NCBI GenBank assembly: GCA_030426875.1
Contig: JAUHXI010000007.1
Span: 1 to 17,197 of the forward strand
Direction: 5' to 3'
Source of the DNA: a bacterium
GTDB lineage: Bacteria; Patescibacteriota; Gracilibacteria; UM-FILTER-43-11
DNA length: 17,197 bases
How positions within the stretch are numbered: position 1 is the first letter of the stretch; every line of letters starts with the position of its first letter. This document shows, piece after piece, positions 7,111 to 15,680 of the stretch. The position numbers and the translations under genes were made by a program. The notes under the pieces were generated by a model that was not told the DNA's origin, searched no databases, and worked only from the letters and a program-made list of their open reading frames with translations.

Positions 7111-7497
7111 TTAAGTCCAAAATTTCCACCATGGTTTTTTTATGGCATTTGAATCTCTTTTTCTATTTTTTAGGTATGCTTCATCATAAATCTCACCTTC
7201 ATCTCCTCGAACCACTGCATTTAAACTCTTTGCAATTGTAATCATTTTTTCAATCTCTTGATTTCCCGGTCTAGTAACTGAAATACGCCCCGATCGTTCC
7301 GAAAAAATAAAAGGTACTTTATAATTGCCTGCATTCCATAGTCCACTATTTGGTGTTTGTATTTTTATACGCTTACCATCTCCAAAATTTACTGAATATT
7401 TTTGAATTATTTCAAAATCAGCATTGGAATTTAAATAGCTTAGCCATTCTTCTTTAAGGATTTTCTTTTCTCTTTCGATGAATAGATCATATGCCAT
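7111..7497 (-). CDS. Hypothetical protein with C-terminal WWKFW tail
   Basis: I do not recognise the family. The ORF could start at 7524 (137 residues), but the ATG at 7497 (128 residues, MAYDLFIEREKK) is preferred. A TATAAT lies at 7513-7508 on the minus strand, so a transcript made from it would begin between the two ATGs and be nearly leaderless. The protein is soluble-looking. It starts with a charged helix, has a beta-rich middle (DGKRIKIQTPNSGLWNAGNYKVPFIF), then EIEKMITIAKSLNAVVRGDEGEIYDE, and ends in a basic linker and KKPWWKFWT. The Trp-rich end may be a membrane-interface or sorting tag. The gene lies in the AT-rich island next to fic. No link to Fic is shown; a 236-base gap separates them. 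Confidence 0.6.
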   Translation of the reverse strand: MAYDLFIEREKKILKEEWLSYLNSNADFEIIQKYSVNFGDGKRIKIQTPNSGLWNAGNYKVPFIFSERSGRISVTRPGNQEIEKMITIAKSLNAVVRGDEGEIYDEAYLKNRKRDSNAIKKPWWKFWT

Positions 7498-7507
7498 ATT
7501 TAAGTTG

Positions 7508-7513
7508 ATTATA
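7508..7513 (-). promoter_or_regulatory. Possible -10 box for the WWKFW-tail gene
   Basis: A perfect TATAAT on the minus strand ends 10 bases before the ATG at 7497. No -35 element is found at the normal spacing; TTGAAT at 7540-7535 is 21 bases away. The sequence is very AT-rich, so a chance match is likely. Confidence 0.3.
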
Positions 7514-7623
7514 ATGGTAATCATTCATTATTAAATTCAATTTTTTCCCATTTTTTATGCTCTATTTTCTCAAAATACGCCTACTGTAACTTGTACTATT
7601 TAATTCGTATTGTAGCCATAATA

Positions 7624-7821
7624 TCAATTAACGATTCTTATATTTTCGATGACGTTGTCGTGGACGTGGCTAATGAGTATCGATTTAAATCCCTCCTTCT
7701 CTGTCTCAAATCTTAATGGGCCTTTTATAAGGAACATTCTTCCAACAATCAAGGCGATTCCTATGCCTTTTAACACCGCTGAAGCGTCTTTATTGCTGTT
7801 GATTTTTCCAAAAAGCAACAT
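7624..7821 (-). CDS. Doubtful small hypothetical ORF (65 codons)
   Basis: The ORF runs from an ATG to TAA, with an in-frame TAA two codons upstream, so the start is fixed. The product has one hydrophobic stretch (about VLKGIGIALIVGRMFLI, residues 16-32) and a polar end. No family is recognised and no Shine-Dalgarno site is present. It may be a small membrane protein, a gene remnant or a chance ORF between miaB and the AT-rich island. Confidence 0.3.
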   Translation of the reverse strand: MLLFGKINSNKDASAVLKGIGIALIVGRMFLIKGPLRFETEKEGFKSILISHVHDNVIENIRIVN

Positions 7822-7874
7822 GGATTAGAATTTTAGATTAAAGGTGATAGCAATCTAGATCAATTAGCCTATTC

Positions 7875-9191
7875 TTAAATAGATTCAGGAGATTTTTCTA
7901 TGCATTCCCCCTCCAAACACCACTCCCTTGCCTCCCTCACTTTAACCTGAACATACTCCCCCACCAAAAATTTGTCATCAGATTTAAAACGGCAGAGTTT
8001 GAATTCTGGGATTTTACCACTCGCAAATCCCTTCTCCACCTTTTCCACCAAGACTTCTACCGTTTTCCCCTCAAATTGTTTCAAGTATTCAGCCGAAACC
8101 GCTTGCATGGCCTTGGTGATGCGTTCGAAGCGGTCTTTTTTGACTTCGTAGGGCACATCGTCAACTAGATGCTTGGAGGCATAGGTGTTGTTGCGACCTG
8201 AATATTTGGAGACATAAATCAGGTCTATTTTATAATCTTTGACCAACTGCATACTTTCTTCAAATTCTTCATCGGTTTCACCACAAAACCCTGTGATGAT
8301 GTCCGTGCTGATGGAAATGTTGGGGATGCGTTTGCGCATTTTATCGGCTAATTCCTTCCAACGATCGACGGTGTACAAACGATTCATCCGTTTGAGACAG
8401 CTATTTGAACCACTTTGAATGGGCAAATGAATGTGGGGAACCATCGAATCAAGTTCGCCATAAAGGGCCACCACATCGTCGCCCATGTCTTTGGGGTGAA
8501 CGGTGTAAAAGCGGATGCGCTTGATGCCTTCCACAGCGTCGACCTTCCTCAAAAGCTGAGCAAAGGGACTGTCTTTTGATTTCGAGTCCGCATCCGTGGG
8601 CTTGTAGCTATTGACATTCTGCCCCACAAAATTCACTTCGCTTGCCCCGCGCTTGGCCATCTTTTTCACTTCTTCCATGATTTCTGCCATGTCTCGGCAT
8701 ACTTCGCGCCCCCGGGTGTAGGGCACAATGCAAAAGGAACAAAAATTGTTGCAACCACTCATGATGGGGATGAAGACTTGAGTGATGTTGGTGATTTTAG
8801 GACTGATGTGAAAATAACTCTTCATCTGACTGACCTCGTCTGCGCCTTCCATATGGTGCATTTTGTGGAGCATATCGGGTAGGTGCATTAGGTCTTTGAT
8901 GCGGAATACGAAATCAATGGTGGGCATGCGCTTAAAAACTTCTTCTTTACTTTCGCCCCGAAGGCCAGTGTCTTTGTGAATCATGCATCCAGTGATGCCA
9001 ATGCGGAGTTTTGGATTGGCCTCTTTGAGTTCAGCAAAAGGTTCTCCCAGACCATAAACTCGGTTTTCCGCCGATTTTTTGACCATGCAAGTATTGAGAA
9101 TGATCAAATCAGCCTTGCGGTAATGATCCACCTGCTCATACCCCATTTTTTCGAGCACGGTCATCACCCGCTCTGTGTCGGAGTAATTCAT
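7875..9191 (-). CDS. miaB: tRNA-2-methylthio-N6-dimethylallyladenosine synthase MiaB (start uncertain)
   Basis: MiaB is a radical-SAM enzyme with two [4Fe-4S] clusters that adds a methylthio group to (i6)A37 of tRNAs reading U-starting codons. Visible here are the N-terminal UPF0004 domain (MNYSDTERV at its start, Cys35 in NTCMVKKSAENR, Cys69 in GITGCM), the radical-SAM motif CNNFCSFC (Cys147, 151, 154) followed by VPYTRGRE, and a C-terminal TRAM-like domain from about residue 375. MiaB rather than MtaB or RimO is supported by CQMNYSDTE and SGCNNFCSFCIVPYTRG. The given ATG start leaves out the first cluster Cys. In frame upstream, bases 9192-9227 encode LKYHIKTYGCQ, which is authentic MiaB sequence, and the frame stays open to 9275. 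That extension has no ATG, GTG or TTG, only ATC (9228-9233) or CTG (9258-9260). The true protein must start there. Confidence 0.93.
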   Translation of the reverse strand: MNYSDTERVMTVLEKMGYEQVDHYRKADLIILNTCMVKKSAENRVYGLGEPFAELKEANPKLRIGITGCMIHKDTGLRGESKEEVFKRMPTIDFVFRIKDLMHLPDMLHKMHHMEGADEVSQMKSYFHISPKITNITQVFIPIMSGCNNFCSFCIVPYTRGREVCRDMAEIMEEVKKMAKRGASEVNFVGQNVNSYKPTDADSKSKDSPFAQLLRKVDAVEGIKRIRFYTVHPKDMGDDVVALYGELDSMVPHIHLPIQSGSNSCLKRMNRLYTVDRWKELADKMRKRIPNISISTDIITGFCGETDEEFEESMQLVKDYKIDLIYVSKYSGRNNTYASKHLVDDVPYEVKKDRFERITKAMQAVSAEYLKQFEGKTVEVLVEKVEKGFASGKIPEFKLCRFKSDDKFLVGEYVQVKVREAREWCLEGECIEKSPESI

Positions 9192-9277
9192 CTGGCAACC
9201 GTAGGTTTTGATGTGGTATTTGAGGCTGATGATGAATGATGATTTAGAAAATAAGAACAGATGTACTTTTGTAGCTT

Positions 9278-9305
9278 ATTTTACCCTTTTTTTTAGAAAG
9301 TTCAA
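9278..9305 (-). promoter_or_regulatory. Probable miaB promoter
   Basis: On the minus strand TTGAAC (9305-9300) and TAAAAT (9283-9278) are separated by 16 bases, a good sigma70-type match. The transcript would begin near 9271, just inside the region where the miaB frame becomes open (stop at 9276-9278). This supports a translation start upstream of the ATG at 9191. Confidence 0.55.
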
Positions 9306-9319
9306 ATCCTAAAAATCGA

Positions 9320-9348
9320 TTGAAAATTCCAGGTGTTTATGTTATAAT
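9320..9348 (+). promoter_or_regulatory. Strong sigma70-type promoter of the surface-protein locus
   Basis: TTGAAA (9320-9325) and TATAAT (9343-9348) are spaced by exactly 17 bases, the near-consensus arrangement. The expected start, about 9355, gives a leader of about 30 bases made of repeated aaccaaaac units before the GTG at 9387. It is arranged back to back with the probable miaB promoter. Confidence 0.75.
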
Positions 9349-9386
9349 AATGAGAAAGAACAACCAAAACAACCAAAACAAAACCA

Positions 9387-12300
9387 GTGGCTCGACCAAT
9401 CAAACCAAAACAAGCAAAGAAAGCTCTCCACTTTCATGCAATGACTATCGTTTTTTTAACTGGTCTTTTAACATTTGGAGGGTTAAGCCTTCTTTATCAG
9501 GATGAACTTCCAAATCATAAGGTTCAAGCGGATGAAGTCAATGAGCCGGAGTCCGATCCCGTGGAGAATGAACCCGATGTTCAACCGGAGCCGATTGAGG
9601 AGGAGGCTTCGGAAGAAGTGGTGTCAAATGAGTCTGAACAAGGGCAGTTAGAAAAGGTTGTTGAACTGGTCGAATCGGACGATGCGGATTTAGTTGTGGA
9701 AGAGGTGGAAGTTGGAACAGATATTGAGGGTAGTATTAGCACCGAAATTGAGCAGGGCATTGATGGTGAAATAACGGAAAATTCTGAGGTTGATTTGACT
9801 GAAGCTGGAGAAGGAGATCTCACAGAGCCCAGCGAAAGGGCTGAAGGAGCAATAGAAGGAGAGGATATCATTGAAAATGAGGTACTTGAAATGAATCAGG
9901 TCGAAGAAGTAACTTTGAATTCAACTGAGGCTGAGGAAGGCGCGACGACTGATGTTGAAGTAGTTGAAGAGGAGGTTGAAAGCACTTTAGAGTTACCTGA
10001 GGCGGTGTCTGAGATTGCGGCAGAAAAAATAGCCGATCTTGATGAGGAATCTAATATCTTAGCGGGCAAAATCCTAACGCAAACGGATGTAAAAGATGAG
10101 ATTGTGGAGCAGGGCACTATAAAAATAGCCGACGTGGATTTAGCCGGTTATTCTGATGGGCAACCTGTTGAAATTCAGGAGGCAATTACTGCGATGATTG
10201 GCTTAACAACGACCGAAAAAGACATTGAAAAGGCTGTTCTTGAATCTAGCCTAGAAAGTGAAAATACAGGTCTCATTAAAGGTATTTTGGAAGATCAGGC
10301 CACCGAAAAAGCTCTCATTGAAAGTGCTGACCGTGGTATTTTTGAAAGTCTCGAATCCAAAATTGAAGTGACAATGGTGGATGATGATTTTCAAGAAAAA
10401 TTAGCCTCAGACCTTGAGGACGATCCTGATGTGGAGATTATTTTAGAGAATCTGATCACCCAAGAAGAAAAAGAAAAAATTGTAAAAAATGTGGTGAATT
10501 TATCGTTACAAGGTGATGAATTAAGCCGAGAAGAAATCCTAAGGCAGGCTATTTCAGACGCGAATCAAGGTGGGGAATTGAAGGGTGTTTTGACTGAAAA
10601 ATTAACCGAAGACTCCGTTGCCCAAAATACCTTGATGGAGGCGATTGCTCAAGAGCAAGCTTCGGTGGAGGTCAAGTCAGCCAAAGAGCTCATTCGTGTC
10701 ACAGCATCAAGTCCGGATGGCGATATTGAAATCCCTCTTGAGAATCTAAATTTTAAGGCGGGATCTCTAATCATGACCATTGATCCTGTTGGTGAGTTCA
10801 CCCCTGGCTTGCATCAGGTTGAAATTGAAATCAACAACCCCATCAGCGGTGAAACCGAACGGTATACTCAAGATTTTACGTGGGGAGTTTTAGCCGTAAA
10901 TACGGACCAAGATGGTTATAAAGCAGGCGACCAAGTAATGATGCACATTGGAGTGCTGGATGACAGAGGGATGCCGGTTTGTGATGCGGATGTTCAGATT
11001 GAAATAATAAATTCTACGGGTGCGAGCGAATTCATAACGGTTGAAAATACGGGTAATTGTACGATTTTTGATTCAACGAATATTGAACCTGATTATCAAG
11101 CATTTTATGCGAGCAAGCAAGATGGCTTGCATGAGGCTCGGGTGACGGCGACACTTTCTGATGATAAAACCCGTACGAGTGTAACAAATTTTACGATTGG
11201 CGATGAATTAAGTTATTGTGTAGAACGTCAAGCTGCCACACGTCTTTATCCGGTGGGAGAATCACCCATGAGTTTTACCATTTATTTTCCAGACGACTTT
11301 GAGGGACACATCACTGATCAAGTGCCTGCAAGCTTTGGTGTTTATGACACTGGCCAAACTGGAGATGCTTCATCAAGCTTAGGTGAGGTTGCATTGTCAG
11401 AAGATGGAAGGGTAAAAACCATCACCTGGGACGTGGTGGCTGAAGCGGGTCACATGCACGAATTTAAGTACACATATGATGCCCCTGACATCTCTCCGGA
11501 GTTTTATACACTGGGTCCTTTAAGGCTGCATAGCTCTGATTTATCAACTTCTGATGAGGAAGTGACACTTGAAATCTTGACCTATCAAGAGTCTAGACAA
11601 TGGCAAATTGCCAATGATGAGCCCACTATTGGGGCTGATGGGGATGAGCTATTAGGCAATTGGCAATTCAACACAGGCTCTGGAAGTACAGCTGTGGACG
11701 AATCAAGTTATACTAACGATGGCACACTGACGAATATGGAATCTGGAGATTGGTCAGCCTCTGCACCTGGCTTTACGAATGGAAACCCTTTTGCGCTCGA
11801 TTTTGATGGTTCAAATGAGTTCGTGACAATCGCTGACCCTGCTGGGGGTGAATTGGATTTTGGGGCCAGCGATGATTTCACCATTACAGGATGGTTCAAC
11901 CGCGATACCACCTCAAATCAAGACACAATTATTGCTAAGCGTGACAGTTTAGGCTCGGGGGATCCTGGCTATTTGGTTTATGTTGACAACTCGTCAGGCC
12001 AACTTATTTTTGAAGTGGCTGACGGGGATGGAGATGAGTATTCCTTGTCCAGTTCCAGGTCTTTTTTTGGGAGTTACTGGTCACATTTTGCGATTGTATG
12101 GGATGATGACAGTGACACTGGCACCGAAATTTATATTGATGGTTTTTCTGATTTTGCTTTTGACACGGGCATCATAGCGGAGATTGATGACCTGTCTAAT
12201 GCGCTTGACTTGCGCTTGGCCAGTGAGTCGGATGGCGGTGAACCATTTGATGGAAAATTAGATGACCTTCGCCTCTACAATCGAGTTTTGACCGACAGTG

Positions 12301-15300
12301 AGATTCAAATTTTATACAGTCAAAACAAACCGGCTGGACTGAACAGTAATTTAGCCCTTTGGCTTTTGGCTGAAGAAGGTGTGACTACTTCGGGTTCAGA
12401 TGTGACAGATTGGTTGGATCATGCAGCTGGAGCCTATACTTTTAGCCAAGGAACAACTGCCAATCAACCAGAGCTTGTGGCTGATGCAGTCAATGGCCAT
12501 TCTGTGATTCGTTTTGACGGCACCAACGATGCCCTGACATCTAATTTTGTCGTGGAGCCGCAGAGTATTTTTTCGGTCATTAAAAACACTGACACGGGCA
12601 GTAATGAGCGCACGTTTTTTGGAATGGAATCCGATGCCGCAGGGAGTGCTGATGGGGTATATATGAAGGCAAATAACAATTCTGGCAATGCTGAAGCAAG
12701 TTATTTATTGGGAAGCTCACTCACCAGTGCAAGCAGCACAAGTCTAGACAATGAATTTTATTTACATACAGGTTCAATCAATACAAGTACCGCTCAAGTC
12801 AGCCTAGAAATCAATGGGGGTGATTTAGCAACGGATAGTGGTGGTGGCAGGGCTGTCACCCTAACCGAATCTGCCGTGGGTGCTGGATATGTGAGTGATA
12901 CATTGAGTGGTTATTTTCAGGGTGATGTTGCTGAAATTTTAGCTTTCTCTGATGAAAAAACAGGAACTGATCGGCAAAAAATTGAATCGTATTTAGCGTT
13001 GAAGTATGGGATCACTCTAGACCAATCATCCGTGCCTGGGGGAGTTGATTATTTGAATTCAAATGCCAGCGCCATTTGGACTCAAGATTATGGAGATGTT
13101 TATGAAAATGACATCGCAGGGATTGGTCGAGATGATATTTCTGGCCTTGCTCAAAATACATCACAATCTATTAATTCGGATGCCATTTTGCAAGTGAGTG
13201 AAGCTATGGGCCAAGCTGATTTAGAATTTTTGATGTGGGCCAATAACGATGGCGCCGCCACATGGACTGCCACGGGGGCTCCGACCGATTATGAACTTTT
13301 GTCACGGCAGTGGTCCATGCAAGAATTTGGTGATGTCGGTACCGTCGACCTGGAATTTGATGTTGAAGACTCTGATTTTAATGTTCCCGATCTTCAAGGT
13401 GGAACTAGTTATTATCTGATTTACGATTCTGATAGCGACACGGATTTGAGTGATGAAACCCCCTTAGCCATGACAGACAACGGGGCTGGTGGAGATGACA
13501 CAAGTTTGGATGACCAGTGGACGGCTCAGTTGAATTTTCCATTTGGTGGGGCTGGAGGTGGCACCTTATTCACCATAGCAACTCGTGTTGACCCGCCCCC
13601 TACAGTGACGGATGGAAATATTTCAATCAATACAGGTTCGGGCACTTCTAATGCTTTTATTGTAAGTGATGAAATCATTGTAACCTGGGACAATTCGGCC
13701 ACAGGAGATAACAACTCTGGCCTCACGGCGATCACAGCTGATCTTTCTGGATGGGGAGGCTCACTCATGACAGGCATGACAGACACCACGGCTTGTGGGG
13801 GAACAGCAAGTGATGACATTTATGAAGCCTGCTACACGGTAGTTTCGGGCGCAATTGATACCCTTGTTTCCACCTCAGTTTCGGCTAGTAATTTAGGGGG
13901 CCAAACCACCACTGCGGACTCCACAGTGGCAACGGTGGATAACCAGGCGCCCACATTGACCACAGCCAATATCTCCGTTATAGGTGCCAGTGGGATCTCT
14001 GGAGAATTCATCAACGGTGACACTGCCACAGGAACCTGGAACAATGCTGTGACTGGCGACAACAATGCTGACACGATCAGTGCTGTTGAATTTGACTTGT
14101 CAGAATTTCTTTCTGCAGACACAGCCGTTTCAGGATCGGAGGTGGGCAATGTCTGGACAGCCGACATCACTGGAAGTTTGGACGCTCAAGCAGATGCCAA
14201 CAACAATGTAGTGGTGACCGTAATCGATAATGCAGGAAATGAGACCACACTTGAAGGCACAAATGATTACACAGTGGATACCATCTTACCGAGTATCACC
14301 AGTGTCACTTCGGTGGCTGGTGACACGACAGCAACCTATTACGACACGACTGATGACAGTAGTACGGCCATTGCCTTTATCAGTGATGACACGGGGGCAG
14401 GGGTGGATGCCTGTCGATGGGACACAGTGGATTCAAACTATGCTCTTTTAAGTTTTGCCTGTTCCAGTACGAGTAATTGTACGACTGATTTAGATGGGGA
14501 CGGCGCTAAAACCGTTTATATTCGTTGTGCGGATGGAGCAGGCAATGCAATGAATAGCAGTCAGCAAGTGGATTATATCGTTGATTCGATTGGGCCGTCA
14601 GGCACATCAATCACGCCCAATAGTACCCGCATTATCAACAATGACTTCCCCACTTTTGTGGTGAATGATGGAGCAGATTCAGCCTCCGGAATTGACACCA
14701 GCACACGGATTTTACAACGGCGTGAAGGCACGTATTCGAGCAATAGTTGTGGAAGTTTTGGTGGCTACTCAACCATTGCTTATTCAGGCACTTACCCTAA
14801 TATTTCTGATGAAACAGCCACAGCACCTCGTTGTTATCAATACCAATGGGTCGTATCAGACAACGCTGGCAATCAAAGCACCAGTTCGGCCACTACCACT
14901 ATAGTGCGAGTGCCTTTAACGACCTTAATCATCACCGGGGGAAACAATCAGAATTATGGCGATCCAGAAAATCCAATCGGGCACACACTGGGAACACCAC
15001 TTCAGGTGCAAGTGACCGATGGGGGGACAAATACCGCTTTGGAGGATGAGGTGACAGTAGATTTTTCCATAATCTCTACACCTGGTTCACCCACAGCCAA
15101 TGGCCAGGGCTTGAGTGCGGCAAGTGATAACACGTCTGCAACTGGCCATGCTCAGGTCAACCTAACTCTGGGTGACCGAGCAGGTGATTATCAAGTGCAG
15201 GCGAGCTCATCTGATGCAGCAGTGAGCAATAGTGTAACCTTTACTGGGACGGCAAATGATTATTTTGACCTGGTAGTGATTGAAACCGACTTGGCCATGA

Positions 15301-15680
15301 CACTTGACCCGATTAACAATGCCTTAGATTTCAGGTCACCCACAGTGTCTGTAACAACCAATGCCGCAAGTTATGACATTCAACTAAGCCCCAATCAATG
15401 GCCCACCAGCGGAACATTGACTATTTTAAATTGGTTGTCCAATTTAGGGTTTGGATGGAACTTGAATGGTGAGATCCAGACGCGACAACGGTCTACAATT
15501 GTAGCGGAGCCAGTTGTCCTGGAGCCACAACAATTGACGTGGATCTTTATGGTGCCATTGATTTTACTCATGGGGCCGGAATTTACACGAACAGTGTTGA
15601 ATTTGGAGGAGTTAATATTAGCTATTGATCCCTATCATTTAAAAAGGATTCTTTATCATCCATCATCTCAAATTAAATAA
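9387..15680 (+). CDS. Giant secreted multi-domain surface protein (LamG, DUF8202-like, Ig repeats), frameshifted near its end
   Basis: The open frame is 2,097 codons from GTG 9387; no Shine-Dalgarno site is seen. A basic start is followed by a hydrophobic core (about residues 19-37) and possible cleavage after VQA (46-48). Residues 49 to about 250 are extremely acidic (Glu/Asp rich); about 250-440 is a charged helical region. Ig-like modules follow (about 440-745, including TWGVLAVNTDQDGYKAGDQV), then LamG (about 752-980, from GNWQFNTGSG to LDDLRLYNRVLTDSEIQIL). Residues about 985-1395 resemble DUF8202 (ALWLLAEEGV, RQKIESYLALKYGITLDQ, DIAGIGRDDISGL). Tandem Ig-like repeats span about 1400-1840, and a Big-1-like domain about 1843-1955. 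From about 15471 the better reading is another frame (DPDATTVYNCSGASCPGATT...EFGGVNISY) ending at TGA 15626-15628. The last 69 residues of the long frame are therefore probably spurious. Likely role: adhesion or glycan binding at the cell surface. The ligand is unknown. Confidence 0.85.
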   Translation: MARPIKPKQAKKALHFHAMTIVFLTGLLTFGGLSLLYQDELPNHKVQADEVNEPESDPVENEPDVQPEPIEEEASEEVVSNESEQGQLEKVVELVESDDADLVVEEVEVGTDIEGSISTEIEQGIDGEITENSEVDLTEAGEGDLTEPSERAEGAIEGEDIIENEVLEMNQVEEVTLNSTEAEEGATTDVEVVEEEVESTLELPEAVSEIAAEKIADLDEESNILAGKILTQTDVKDEIVEQGTIKIADVDLAGYSDGQPVEIQEAITAMIGLTTTEKDIEKAVLESSLESENTGLIKGILEDQATEKALIESADRGIFESLESKIEVTMVDDDFQEKLASDLEDDPDVEIILENLITQEEKEKIVKNVVNLSLQGDELSREEILRQAISDANQGGELKGVLTEKLTEDSVAQNTLMEAIAQEQASVEVKSAKELIRVTASSPDGDIEIPLENLNFKAGSLIMTIDPVGEFTPGLHQVEIEINNPISGETERYTQDFTWGVLAVNTDQDGYKAGDQVMMHIGVLDDRGMPVCDADVQIEIINSTGASEFITVENTGNCTIFDSTNIEPDYQAFYASKQDGLHEARVTATLSDDKTRTSVTNFTIGDELSYCVERQAATRLYPVGESPMSFTIYFPDDFEGHITDQVPASFGVYDTGQTGDASSSLGEVALSEDGRVKTITWDVVAEAGHMHEFKYTYDAPDISPEFYTLGPLRLHSSDLSTSDEEVTLEILTYQESRQWQIANDEPTIGADGDELLGNWQFNTGSGSTAVDESSYTNDGTLTNMESGDWSASAPGFTNGNPFALDFDGSNEFVTIADPAGGELDFGASDDFTITGWFNRDTTSNQDTIIAKRDSLGSGDPGYLVYVDNSSGQLIFEVADGDGDEYSLSSSRSFFGSYWSHFAIVWDDDSDTGTEIYIDGFSDFAFDTGIIAEIDDLSNALDLRLASESDGGEPFDGKLDDLRLYNRVLTDSEIQILYSQNKPAGLNSNLALWLLAEEGVTTSGSDVTDWLDHAAGAYTFSQGTTANQPELVADAVNGHSVIRFDGTNDALTSNFVVEPQSIFSVIKNTDTGSNERTFFGMESDAAGSADGVYMKANNNSGNAEASYLLGSSLTSASSTSLDNEFYLHTGSINTSTAQVSLEINGGDLATDSGGGRAVTLTESAVGAGYVSDTLSGYFQGDVAEILAFSDEKTGTDRQKIESYLALKYGITLDQSSVPGGVDYLNSNASAIWTQDYGDVYENDIAGIGRDDISGLAQNTSQSINSDAILQVSEAMGQADLEFLMWANNDGAATWTATGAPTDYELLSRQWSMQEFGDVGTVDLEFDVEDSDFNVPDLQGGTSYYLIYDSDSDTDLSDETPLAMTDNGAGGDDTSLDDQWTAQLNFPFGGAGGGTLFTIATRVDPPPTVTDGNISINTGSGTSNAFIVSDEIIVTWDNSATGDNNSGLTAITADLSGWGGSLMTGMTDTTACGGTASDDIYEACYTVVSGAIDTLVSTSVSASNLGGQTTTADSTVATVDNQAPTLTTANISVIGASGISGEFINGDTATGTWNNAVTGDNNADTISAVEFDLSEFLSADTAVSGSEVGNVWTADITGSLDAQADANNNVVVTVIDNAGNETTLEGTNDYTVDTILPSITSVTSVAGDTTATYYDTTDDSSTAIAFISDDTGAGVDACRWDTVDSNYALLSFACSSTSNCTTDLDGDGAKTVYIRCADGAGNAMNSSQQVDYIVDSIGPSGTSITPNSTRIINNDFPTFVVNDGADSASGIDTSTRILQRREGTYSSNSCGSFGGYSTIAYSGTYPNISDETATAPRCYQYQWVVSDNAGNQSTSSATTTIVRVPLTTLIITGGNNQNYGDPENPIGHTLGTPLQVQVTDGGTNTALEDEVTVDFSIISTPGSPTANGQGLSAASDNTSATGHAQVNLTLGDRAGDYQVQASSSDAAVSNSVTFTGTANDYFDLVVIETDLAMTLDPINNALDFRSPTVSVTTNAASYDIQLSPNQWPTSGTLTILNWLSNLGFGWNLNGEIQTRQRSTIVAEPVVLEPQQLTWIFMVPLILLMGPEFTRTVLNLEELILAIDPYHLKRILYHPSSQIK
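15641..15648 (+). promoter_or_regulatory. Possible ribosome binding site before the second surface gene
   Basis: AAAAAGGA precedes two ATC codons (15655-15660) by 6 bases. It lies just after the probable real stop of the giant protein (15628). If it is a ribosome binding site, translation of the second surface protein would start at ATC and need a one-base shift in the T8 run at 15722-15729. Confidence 0.3.

Noticed and set aside
7624..7821. 65-codon ORF as an antitoxin partner of Fic
   Set aside because: It is not adjacent to fic, has a hydrophobic segment and no antitoxin motif; this Fic carries its own inhibitory helix.
9361..9385. aaccaaaac repeats as a CRISPR or tandem-repeat array
   Set aside because: Only two or three 9-base units without spacers; a low-complexity leader.
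9320..9505. Asn/Gln/Thr-rich ORF at the start of the giant gene
   Set aside because: It is another frame of the CA-rich leader and signal region; the GTG frame continues into the real protein.
9581..10117. Ser-rich minus-strand ORFs opposite the acidic region
   Set aside because: Serine runs arise mechanically opposite Glu/Asp-rich coding sequence; no start signals or homology.
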